A stretch of 9,976 bases of DNA from Rikenellaceae bacterium UBA1749 (GTDB taxonomy: Bacteria; Bacteroidota; Bacteroidia; Bacteroidales; Rikenellaceae): NCBI GenBank assembly GCA_002315675.1, contig DCHP01000037.1, forward strand, positions 1-9,976, given 5' to 3'. Under the pieces are notes generated by a model. It saw only the letters and a program-made list of their open reading frames with translations. It was not told the DNA's origin and did not search any database. Both the position numbers and the translations under genes were made by a program. Shown here piece by piece: positions 1-6,960 of this stretch. The number at the start of each line of letters is the position of its first letter. Position 1 is the first letter of the stretch.

Positions 1-177
1 GAAGCCATTCCGAATTGTTCAAATAAACATAAGCGACATTCAGGGATGTATATCATCGATAAACCTATCGACATGAATGAATTCTCCCAGAGGTTCAATA
101 TTTCATGCACTAGGGGAGCCATAAAAATCAAGCACATACGAAGATTTCGCAAGTACATTTTTATTTCATACCACTAA
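1..177 (+). CDS. possible 3' end of a gene truncated by the window edge, hypothetical protein
   Basis: Frame 1 is open from the first base for 58 codons and ends at TAA (175-177). The predicted C-terminus is basic and contains the segment MYIIDKPIDMNEFSQRF, then a lysine/arginine-rich end (KIKHIRRFRKY). I do not recognise a family. An open frame of this length can arise by chance in AT-rich DNA, so the only support is its continuity with the window edge and a reasonably protein-like composition. It would converge on the minus-strand gene that ends at 409. The upstream sequence is needed to decide whether this is the tail of a real gene. Confidence 0.3.
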   Translation, partial: EAIPNCSNKHKRHSGMYIIDKPIDMNEFSQRFNISCTRGAIKIKHIRRFRKYIFISYH

Positions 178-230
178 CAAAAACACTAACATTTTTAGTT
201 GTTTCTGTCTCCCAACCACTTTTTGAGAAT

Positions 231-263
231 CACCAATAAAAGTCTGGGGGCACCAGTAAAAGT
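231..263. repeat. direct repeat CACCARTAAAAGT, two copies 20 bp apart
   Basis: CACCAATAAAAGT (231-243) and CACCAGTAAAAGT (251-263) differ at one base and are separated by CTGGGGG. They lie in the gap between the putative plus-strand tail (ending 177) and the convergent stop of the minus-strand gene at 409. Nothing else is evident in 178-408: no clear terminator hairpin and no convincing small gene. Function unknown; it could be a duplicated protein-binding site or a scar of replication slippage. Confidence 0.5.
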
Positions 264-408
264 ATGTGTGGAGAGCACGACAGATTGCTATCAAAAACAA
301 GAACTTCTTAGGTTGGTTAGGCATATATGTTTTGTGCCCGAATAGGAAGAAGTCCAGATCTTTTACTACTTGTTTAGTATTTTATGGAGAATTTTGCGAA
401 CAAATTTA

Positions 409-1500
409 TCATCTCTCAGGAACCGTGAAACAGTAGCTCCTCGTAAAATCAAATGGTCCAAATTTTCCTCTGCGTACCACAAAACAATATTCACCAGGAA
501 CAAGACTCGGAACTTTAATTAAAAACAAATGCTTGTCCACCTTCTCCCATTCAAAATCCACATGGGTAACCAAATTTGTGTTAACAGCATCAGCAGGCAC
601 TTCCATATCATATCCCCGAAGTCGTCCCTTGATATCGGGAATTAATGGTATTAATAGCAAACCATTGGGATTCATCCACTTGTTGACAGGGGAAAATGTC
701 ACATTATCTGTCGAATCTGTGACATAAACGAAAGTGCTTGACGCATTGACAACGGAAGTTGTATCTCTATATCTAAAACAGCTGGGATATACCGGAGAAC
801 CATCGTTAGTAAAGGAACCACCATAGGTGTATTCCAAAGGAATACGCTTTTCATCAACTACTGTGTATAAACCTGGGCCGTCACCATGAGCCTGATGAAG
901 TGCTTTAGAAGAAGGGAGCAAACCTTCATTTTCTTGGATAGTGTCTGGAATTGTGAAACAAAATGATACAGCCTTATCTCTTCCGATGTAAATAAGATAT
1001 TCCCCAGGTTTTGGATCAAGCATTTTAATCTCAAAAGAGTTTTCGCCAATACGATACCATTCAAATTCACAGCCCCCAGGGGTACTGATAAATGATACAT
1101 CACCAATTTCTAAGACATCTTGTGACCGACATTCGCGGTAGTGTTCTTCACGATTGACTTCCAGGGAAATTATCTTCAACGAGCAAGGAGTGATTTCACT
1201 GTCAAATGGATTGACATATGCAACCTGATCATGTCCGGCGACGAGCACAAAGGTGCCAGATACATTCACTCCAGAAGTTTCACCATCATACATTTTATAA
1301 TAGTTTGTTGATGAAACAGGAAAAAAAATACTCTCTCTGCCCGATCCATAGGAAACGGGATTGAAATCACATTCCAATGGAATCACTTTATCACTCGTGA
1401 CAGCATATACTCCAGCGTCGTACTTGTCATATTGCGCATGAAGCCTACTTGGAAACAGGGCAAGAACAGCCAAAGTCACAAAAACAGATCGTAGATTCAT
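409..1500 (-). CDS. secreted protein of unknown function with two tandem homologous modules
   Basis: A 363-residue protein starting at ATG (1498-1500) and stopping at TGA (409-411). Residues 1-22 form a signal peptide (basic start NLR, hydrophobic core VFVTLAVLALF, probable cleavage after HA before Q23), so the product should be periplasmic or secreted. The rest is an internal duplication of about 155 residues: module 1 at roughly 29-185 and module 2 at roughly 209-361. Shared landmarks, in order, are G-V/L-Y-x-V with IPLE a few residues on (30-43 and 210-223), S-G/S-TFV-x-V (81-87 and 254-260), EFEW/DFEW (145-148 and 315-318), PGEY (165-168 and 335-338) and FCFTIP/YCFTVP (180-185 and 356-361). 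The pattern suggests two beta-sandwich domains; no catalytic motif is apparent. It lies 205 bp downstream of the double-esterase gene on the same strand, but no shared transcript can be shown. I do not recognise a named family. Confidence 0.85.
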   Translation of the reverse strand: MNLRSVFVTLAVLALFPSRLHAQYDKYDAGVYAVTSDKVIPLECDFNPVSYGSGRESIFFPVSSTNYYKMYDGETSGVNVSGTFVLVAGHDQVAYVNPFDSEITPCSLKIISLEVNREEHYRECRSQDVLEIGDVSFISTPGGCEFEWYRIGENSFEIKMLDPKPGEYLIYIGRDKAVSFCFTIPDTIQENEGLLPSSKALHQAHGDGPGLYTVVDEKRIPLEYTYGGSFTNDGSPVYPSCFRYRDTTSVVNASSTFVYVTDSTDNVTFSPVNKWMNPNGLLLIPLIPDIKGRLRGYDMEVPADAVNTNLVTHVDFEWEKVDKHLFLIKVPSLVPGEYCFVVRRGKFGPFDFTRSYCFTVPER

Positions 1501-1705
1501 GATAAAACTATTTAATCCTTCAGGATAGTCAAATTATGAAAAAAATGTTATACATATATAAATTAAGAGTCTACTTGAAAAGGTCGTAGCTATTCAGCAG
1601 CCCCGTAATACTTGCATAGAAAGTTCCATATTCGTAGGCAACGAAATATGCAACGCGTGCAGTCATGATTTACCAATAGAAACTTAATAGTTACCGTCAT
1701 TCCGG

Positions 1706-4072
1706 TTACTCGTTTATGACAAACTTGTAAATCATAAGTTCCTGTTTCTCCCCTTTTGCAATCCGAAGTGATAGTTTATGGGAAGAGCTGGATAGTTCAT
1801 CCTCGATAATATACACCCATGGAAGATACAAATTACCACTCCACTTAGTATAAGTATCAAGCGTCCTGTATGGAGCACCATCTACAGAGTATTCAATTAC
1901 ACATGAATTAGGTCCGAAAGTCCCATAAACACCTACAGCTGTACCCTCAAAAGAGAATTCCAGTGAAGATCCAGCCTCAGAGGCTATAAGCATCGGAACA
2001 TTAACATACTGTTTTCTTGTTGAGATTCCTTCTTTTGGTTTGTTCCATGACTCCACAAAGGAAAAGCCTTTAAGTTTCTGAGCAGTATGAATATCAACGA
2101 ATTTTCCACGTTCATAGCTAAGTGAATCAAGCATCTCTGATGGGAGCTCATGAGGCTTTTGAAGGATACTTAATCTACCATCTGAAAAAAGAGTTTTCAT
2201 ATTCTCATCAAACAGCCTGTTGATTGTTGCAGCATAGAATTTATGTCCAAAATGTGCCGGATGGGTTCCACCGAACTGTTCCCATGTAAATTCCTTGTTT
2301 TCCATCCTTGATGCAATCTCGTCTGAAAGATCAATTGATGATATGCTATACCAGTTAGCAATTCTTTCATGATTCATAATAACATCCGGAGATATTTTAC
2401 TTGCATGAAGTGGGATAAACGGATCATAGATAAAATGAAGCATTACAATATCCATATTCGGATTAGAGGATAGTGCATGGCGTACAATCCCTTCCATTGC
2501 ACGAGTCTGTGAAAGGTACATGCCACGACTATTTGTATCATCATTAACTGCAGCTTCAACAAAAAGAAGGTCTGGAGTCCCTTTCTGCAAAACATCCTCG
2601 TCCATCCTGAATGAATGAGGTATACTGCCAAGAGATGATATCCCTGCTTCTATGAATGTGAATTCACAACTTGGGAAGCGTTGCTTAAGATCTTCCTCTA
2701 TCATATTTTTCCAGCCATCCATTTCAGTTATGGATCCACCAAGAAAAGCAACACATCCTTTTCTGTCACTTATAAATTTTGTAAATGCATTTTTGAGGGT
2801 TCCACGGTAATGAATATTCTGATACTTTTCATAACCTGGTCTATACCTTGAAATAAAATCGGAAACAGCCTCCGTATTTTCTGTCCCATCCAAAGTTTCA
2901 AACAATGTATTGTTTGATTTTCCACATCTGTTAAGTGAAATAAGAGGTTCAGTGACATTACCTACACTACCCTCCTTTCCTGAATAATAGATGGCAAATG
3001 AAGATGATGCATTCTTTTGGATAAAATCTACGGAATTACTCTCAAGAGCACATTTTTCTGAAAATCCATAATAGCGTTTAAAGATTTCAAGCAGATCTGA
3101 GATATTTCCGGCCGCCTTGCATACCTCACTGACGGTTTCACCATCTTCTCCATCCATCTCATCCATATCCTGACTTAGATATGATACCACGTGGAATCCT
3201 CTTCCAAGTAATTCCAGATCAAGATCTGAAAAGTCCGAAGAAGTATATATCCATGGCTTTTCAGATGCATGAGATGTATTTTCCTTAGGTACTGCAATCT
3301 GAACTTTTCTACCATGATAGAAAAATGAATAACTGTCAAATCCTTTCCATGCGTCCCTACTACCTGGAAATGGTTTTGTTACATCAACTTTTCCTTCATA
3401 TTCACTACCTGTAAGAGCCTTGTATATAACAGATGCCATGAGAGCGGAACCTTCTGCAGTCGGATGAATCCTGTCAGGGAAAAATGATGCATATGGTTTC
3501 ATTGCCTCATGAAGATCTACCATCTCCAGTCCATATTGCTTTGCAACCTTTTGAATCGTTGGTATTATAGAAGCTTGCAGTGTACTGTCATTAATACTCT
3601 TTGAAGAGTAATCAAGTGCAGGGACTGGAAGACAAAGGATAATTCTTGGTTTTGAAGAAAGGGATCTGAAAGATTCAATTATGGATATCAGGTCCCTCTC
3701 ATATTCCGCACCATGTACCCAGTTGAAGCTTTTTGTATCGTTTGTCCCAAGTTTGATTGTTACAATATCCGGAAGAAATTCAAGTGCTTCCTTGTATTTC
3801 CTGGTAGAAATATAAGGGTAATTGCCTTTGCTTAGAGTTGTCGTTCCGCTTACTCCAAAATTTCTGACATCATACCCATCACCTAGCATCTGCATCAGAA
3901 TTCCGGGATAAGAGTTCTGAAAGTTATTAGGGATAAAAGCCCCTTCAGTAATACTGTTTCCTACGCAGGCCAATTTTACAGGACCGGCAGAACAAATAGA
4001 CATCCCAGCAAGTCCCATCAGGAAAACAAACAAAAAAGATATTTTCTTCATCATGTAACAATAATATTTCAT
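1706..4072 (-). CDS. secreted tandem SGNH/GDSL esterase with a central degenerate alpha/beta-hydrolase-like region
   Basis: A 788-residue protein, ATG at 4070-4072 to TAA at 1706-1708. In-frame ATGs at 4054 and 4051 give a cleaner signal peptide (MMKKISFLFVFLMGLAG, cleavage near residue 29) and may be the true start. Numbering from 4072, the first SGNH hydrolase domain (about 32-222) has GNSIT (Ser40), NFGVSG (Gly73), GTND (Asn111) and DRIHP (Asp200, His203), the full catalytic set. Residues about 240-430 begin like an alpha/beta hydrolase (WKGFDSYSF, VPK, KPWIY, LLGRGFHV) but lack a normal GxSxG elbow; SNSVD (345-349) sits where it is expected. The second SGNH domain (about 438-622) has GGSIT (Ser447), EAGISS (Gly477), AAVND (Asn510) and GGTHP (His604; Gly at the usual Asp position). 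Residues about 660-788 form a C-terminal beta-rich module. The likely role is removing acyl groups, for example acetyl, from polysaccharides outside the cytoplasm; the substrate is unknown. Confidence 0.88.
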   Translation of the reverse strand: MKYYCYMMKKISFLFVFLMGLAGMSICSAGPVKLACVGNSITEGAFIPNNFQNSYPGILMQMLGDGYDVRNFGVSGTTTLSKGNYPYISTRKYKEALEFLPDIVTIKLGTNDTKSFNWVHGAEYERDLISIIESFRSLSSKPRIILCLPVPALDYSSKSINDSTLQASIIPTIQKVAKQYGLEMVDLHEAMKPYASFFPDRIHPTAEGSALMASVIYKALTGSEYEGKVDVTKPFPGSRDAWKGFDSYSFFYHGRKVQIAVPKENTSHASEKPWIYTSSDFSDLDLELLGRGFHVVSYLSQDMDEMDGEDGETVSEVCKAAGNISDLLEIFKRYYGFSEKCALESNSVDFIQKNASSSFAIYYSGKEGSVGNVTEPLISLNRCGKSNNTLFETLDGTENTEAVSDFISRYRPGYEKYQNIHYRGTLKNAFTKFISDRKGCVAFLGGSITEMDGWKNMIEEDLKQRFPSCEFTFIEAGISSLGSIPHSFRMDEDVLQKGTPDLLFVEAAVNDDTNSRGMYLSQTRAMEGIVRHALSSNPNMDIVMLHFIYDPFIPLHASKISPDVIMNHERIANWYSISSIDLSDEIASRMENKEFTWEQFGGTHPAHFGHKFYAATINRLFDENMKTLFSDGRLSILQKPHELPSEMLDSLSYERGKFVDIHTAQKLKGFSFVESWNKPKEGISTRKQYVNVPMLIASEAGSSLEFSFEGTAVGVYGTFGPNSCVIEYSVDGAPYRTLDTYTKWSGNLYLPWVYIIEDELSSSSHKLSLRIAKGEKQELMIYKFVINE

Positions 4073-4084
4073 ACTACATTAAAC

Positions 4085-4112
4085 ATCAATCAATCAATCT
4101 ATCAATCTATCA
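4085..4112. repeat. ATCA/ATCT tetranucleotide repeat beside the esterase start
   Basis: Seven consecutive 4-bp units run ATCA x3, ATCT, ATCA, ATCT, ATCA. The array ends 12 bp upstream of the outermost ATG of the minus-strand esterase, so it would lie in that gene's leader or core promoter. Units are imperfect, which lowers the expected slippage rate. Copy-number change here would alter leader length but not the reading frame. Confidence 0.75.
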
Positions 4113-4506
4113 ACATACAACCCAAAATCACTAAATCACCTACATTTGCAAGATTTCGCCCAAATACTTTCGGCAACTATTCATCACCTATGTCCAATAT
4201 CAAAATAGACCTCTTTCTGGAATGTTTGCTTGATACATTGATGGTTGTTTTTATCCAGGGTGCTTAATGGTTACTACTTTCACCTATAAACAGCCCATAA
4301 ACTATAGTAAAATTACAAAAAATCATAACACGCACAAAAAGGATTGACTACATGCACTATATGCAGAATATTATACATATGTATATGCATAACAGCATAA
4401 GAAGTTCTGTACCTAAAGTTAAATGCAAAGAATACCTGTCAATATGACAACTTGTTCATATCAACCGTGAGGCCAATTGAAATAGTAGATTCTGCAAACA
4501 TTCATA

Positions 4507-4574
4507 AACAACAAACTACGAAAAACAACATACTACGGGAAATAACAGACTACGGAAATAACAGACACTACGCA
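4507..4574. repeat. four-copy 17-bp imperfect tandem repeat with ACTACG core
   Basis: The hexamer ACTACG recurs at 4515, 4532, 4549 and 4567, giving periods of 17, 17 and 18 bp. Each copy is preceded by an A-rich block of the form AAYAACAN (AACAACAA, AACAACAT, AATAACAG, and a shifted TAACAGAC in the fourth). The array lies about 300 bp upstream of the predicted promoter of the oxidoreductase and about 430 bp from the esterase start. Regular spacing would suit an array of protein-binding sites, although 17 bp is not a whole number of helical turns. Its function is not known. Confidence 0.7.
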
Positions 4575-4877
4575 GGGCACCAGTAAGGCATTTTGCTTTT
4601 GTGAAAACACCATATCAAAATTCAAATAAGAATTCACTCAACATATTATTTATACATTCAAACCTCCTGAAAAAGTATGATATTTCGTTTTTAACACTAA
4701 CACAGGCCTCTGCGATGGGGTATTTCTCAATATTTGGAGTATTTCAAGTAGGTTCTACATTTAGAAACGTACCATCTATTAATGTATTATCCATAAATGT
4801 ATCCATAATTTATTATCCATATCTAAAGGTAAAATACAGGACAAAATATTTGCAATGACAGAAAGAAAAAAAATACA

Positions 4878-4907
4878 TTGAAAAAAGAAGGATTTTCAAT
4901 AACTTTG
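4878..4907 (+). promoter_or_regulatory. Bacteroidota-type promoter for the oxidoreductase gene
   Basis: A TAACTTTG box (4900-4907) matches the TAnnTTTG -7 consensus of the Bacteroidota primary sigma factor. It is preceded, after a 19-bp spacer, by ATTG (4877-4880), close to the TTTG -33 element. Transcription would begin near 4913, giving a leader of about 155 nt before the ATG at 5070. The position and spacing are seen directly; activity is inferred. Confidence 0.5.
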
Positions 4908-4950
4908 GATAATAAAAAATGCCTTTGCCAGGTTCCTTATCTTTTTGAAG

Positions 4951-4964
4951 TTGTATGCATACAA
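4951..4964. promoter_or_regulatory. 14-bp perfect palindrome, candidate operator in the leader
   Basis: TTGTATGCATACAA is a perfect palindrome about 40 bp downstream of the predicted transcription start and 105 bp upstream of the oxidoreductase ATG. It resembles the dyad operators of dimeric repressors such as GntR-family proteins, but no regulator gene is in the window. A 14-bp palindrome is expected roughly once by chance in 10 kb, so the support comes from position only. Confidence 0.3.
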
Positions 4965-5069
4965 GAGCCGATTTATTATCCGGACTCCTTTAAAATACAA
5001 TAACGACGGCAGATATGGTAAACAGGGAATCAAAATGGCATAACACAAAGAAATTTAATTTTAAATCAA

Positions 5070-6512
5070 ATGGAAAACATATCTAGAAGAAGCTTTCTTA
5101 AGACTGCAGGATTGGCAACTGCCGGTGTAATGGCAGGAATGGCTGATACAAAAGGCATGACCAATATGAGTACAGAGCAGAAGCAAAGCGTTAAAAGTGG
5201 GGAAAAGGTAAAACTTGCATGCATTGGTATAGGTAACCGAGGTGCCCAGGTAATTGACGAAATTACAAAAACAGGACTATGTGAAATAGTAGCTTTATGC
5301 GACGTTGACCTTAAAAGAAAGGATTGCCAGGAAACTATAGCAAAATTTCCAAAAGCAAAACTATTTACGGATTTCAGAAAGTTATTCTCTGAATATGGAA
5401 ATAATTTCGAGGCAGTAACAGTTGCCATTCCTGACTTTGCCCACTTTGCAGTATGTATGCTTGCAATTTCAGAAGGTAAACATGTTTACGTGGAAAAACC
5501 AATGGCCCGCACATTCACTGAATGTGAACTTATGATGGACATTGCAAGACGTCATCCGGAAGTCGTAACCCAGGTCGGAAATCAAGGACACTCTGAGGCA
5601 AACTATTTCCAGTTCAAGGCATGGAAAGATGCAGGTATCATCAAGGATGTATATGCAATTACAGCCCATTTCAACAACTGGAGAAGATGGTATCCATATG
5701 ATCCTTCAACCACCAGATTCCCTGAAGCACAACCTATTCCAGACGGAATGGATTATGAGACATGGTTGATGACAGCCATGCATCATGACTTCAATGACAA
5801 ATACCATCCAGGTAACTGGAGAGGATGGTATGACTTCGGTATGGGAGCAATAGGTGACTGGGGCGCACATATCCTGGACACCTGCCACCAGTTCCTGGAA
5901 CTGGGACTTCCTTATGAAGTCAATCCAATTAGAGTTGACGGACATAACGATTTCTTCTTCCCTAAGGAAACTACAGTTCTATATAGATTTGCAAGCAGAA
6001 ATGGTATGCCTCCTGTAGATGTTACCTGGTACGACGGAGAAAACAACATTCCACCGATTCCAGTTGGATATGGCAAAACGACCAACGGACAGACCGACAT
6101 TCCGCCGACTTCTGTTTCCGGACTATACAAACCATCATCTTTGGATGCCGGGAAGATTATCTATAGTAAAGAATTGACATTTAGAGGTGGATCACATGGC
6201 TCAACACTTCAAATAATTCCGGAAGAAGTTGCAAAGGAAATGGCAGGCAAACTTCCAGAAGTTCCTGAGTCTCCATCAAATCACTATGCTAACTTCCTAC
6301 TTGCATGTATGGGTAAGGAAGAGACACGTTCACCGTTCGCTGTATTCGGTCCAATGTGCCAGATGTTCTGTCTTGGTGTCATTGCAACACGTCTTAAGAG
6401 CAAGGTTATTTTTGATCACGTATCAAAGACTATTACAAATGACAAATTTGCAAATGCCCTTCTGACTGGAATGCCTCCAAGAAAAGGCTGGGAAGAATAC
6501 TACAAACTATAA
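5070..6512 (+). CDS. Tat-exported Gfo/Idh/MocA family oxidoreductase
   Basis: A 480-residue protein, ATG at 5070 to TAA at 6510-6512. The N-terminus SRRSFLK (residues 5-11), followed by an alanine/glycine-rich core (TAGLATAGVMAG), is a classic twin-arginine signal, so it is exported folded, probably with its nicotinamide cofactor bound. The Rossmann domain begins at about residue 47 with GIGNRG (53-58) and an acidic strand end CDVD (77-80) for the ribose. The family's EKP motif is at 142-144, with Lys143 the expected catalytic lysine. GDWGAHILD (262-270) supplies His267 in the substrate domain. Length and motifs are complete. The likely reaction is NAD(P)-dependent oxidation of a sugar or cyclitol; related Tat-exported families such as GH109 use bound NAD for glycoside cleavage, so a redox-assisted glycosidase is an alternative. 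The start is fixed by the Tat signal. The ATG is preceded by AT-rich sequence without a Shine-Dalgarno site, usual for this phylum. The esterase gene is divergent to it. Confidence 0.92.
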   Translation: MENISRRSFLKTAGLATAGVMAGMADTKGMTNMSTEQKQSVKSGEKVKLACIGIGNRGAQVIDEITKTGLCEIVALCDVDLKRKDCQETIAKFPKAKLFTDFRKLFSEYGNNFEAVTVAIPDFAHFAVCMLAISEGKHVYVEKPMARTFTECELMMDIARRHPEVVTQVGNQGHSEANYFQFKAWKDAGIIKDVYAITAHFNNWRRWYPYDPSTTRFPEAQPIPDGMDYETWLMTAMHHDFNDKYHPGNWRGWYDFGMGAIGDWGAHILDTCHQFLELGLPYEVNPIRVDGHNDFFFPKETTVLYRFASRNGMPPVDVTWYDGENNIPPIPVGYGKTTNGQTDIPPTSVSGLYKPSSLDAGKIIYSKELTFRGGSHGSTLQIIPEEVAKEMAGKLPEVPESPSNHYANFLLACMGKEETRSPFAVFGPMCQMFCLGVIATRLKSKVIFDHVSKTITNDKFANALLTGMPPRKGWEEYYKL

Positions 6513-6676
6513 TCCCTGCACAATTAAAAATGGTCATAAGACAATTGTAAATAAATAAGCAGTAGCATTTTAGCCCGTAATCCTGTATTTCAACAAACCA
6601 ATATTTCATGAAATAATCATGAAACAGTACAATAAAATAAACTGAAATACAAAGACCACCAGATGGGAGCATCACG

Positions 6677-6712
6677 GCTGATATAGCTGATAAAGCTGAT
6701 ATAGTTGATATA
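6677..6712. repeat. four-unit 9-bp tandem repeat GCTGATATA
   Basis: Units GCTGATATA (6677-6685), GCTGATAAA (6686-6694), GCTGATATA (6695-6703) and GTTGATATA (6704-6712) are directly adjacent. The array lies in the 3' untranslated region of the oxidoreductase, 25 bp before the terminator stem. It is out of any convincing coding frame. The remaining bases of the gap 6513-6930 show no gene. Confidence 0.75.
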
Positions 6713-6736
6713 ATAGTGCTGCAAACAAAAATTGCA

Positions 6737-6779
6737 ATATAAAAATGGCTCCAGAACAATTCTGGAGCCATTTTTATAT
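6737..6779 (+). terminator. strong bidirectional rho-independent terminator
   Basis: Two perfectly complementary 20-nt arms (6737-6756 and 6760-6779) are separated by the 3-nt loop CAA. The core is GGCTCCAGAA pairing with TTCTGGAGCC, followed by TTTTT on the plus strand and preceded by AAAAA, so it can terminate from either side. It lies 225 bp after the oxidoreductase stop and separates that gene from the lipoprotein gene. Confidence 0.88.
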
Positions 6780-6881
6780 CAACAGTTAAACTGCCCTATC
6801 CACCAAATTGCACAATAAACAAGAATAAAAACAAGATATAAACAAGAAATCAAAAAAAGCGGATGTTTGCATTTTTTTTAG

Positions 6882-6889
6882 TAACTTTG
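6882..6889 (+). promoter_or_regulatory. candidate -7 element for the LRR lipoprotein gene
   Basis: TAACTTTG is identical to the -7 box proposed for the oxidoreductase and matches TAnnTTTG. Transcription would start near 6895, leaving a leader of about 65 nt before the ATG at 6961. No TTTG lies at the preferred spacing: the nearest one upstream (6866-6869) leaves only 12 bp, so the -33 half is weak or absent. Confidence 0.35.
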
Positions 6890-6960
6890 ACGATTGAAGC
6901 GCGTTTACGAAAAATATTTGCCTTACACGCGTGGATTTGTATTTATTAACAAGAGATTAT

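Larger units (their letters stand above)
4073..5069. other. gene-poor divergent intergenic region of about 1 kb
   Basis: This interval separates the start of the minus-strand esterase from the plus-strand oxidoreductase and should contain both promoters. I see a tetranucleotide repeat (4085-4112), an AT-rich palindrome TATACATATGTATA (4372-4385), a four-copy 17-bp repeat (4507-4574), a promoter for the rightward gene (4878-4907) and a palindrome in its leader (4951-4964). An 85-codon open frame at 4601-4858 starting with GTG has no recognisable domain and an unconvincing composition, so I do not call it. No clear -7 element reading leftward towards the esterase was found. Confidence 0.7.

Noticed and set aside
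1628..1651. Inverted repeat CATATTCGT / ACGAAATATG in the gap between the two minus-strand genes
   Set aside because: The stem has a bulge, is AT-rich and lacks a T-tract on the minus-strand transcript, so it is not a convincing terminator.
1590..1667. 25-codon minus-strand frame between the esterase and the duplicated protein, beginning MTARVAYFVAYEYG
   Set aside because: It looks mildly protein-like and might be a fragment of a decayed gene, but it is too short and has no recognisable family or start signal to call.
248..4586. Exact 12-mer GGGCACCAGTAA at 248-259 and 4575-4586, suggesting flanking repeats around the two minus-strand genes
   Set aside because: A few 12-bp matches are expected by chance in a 10-kb window, and the flanks do not extend the similarity.
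4601..4858. 85-codon plus-strand open frame in the divergent intergenic region
   Set aside because: It begins with GTG, has no signal or domain, shows an AT-driven composition rich in Ile, Asn, Ser and Tyr, and contains short low-complexity repetition (SINVLSINVS).
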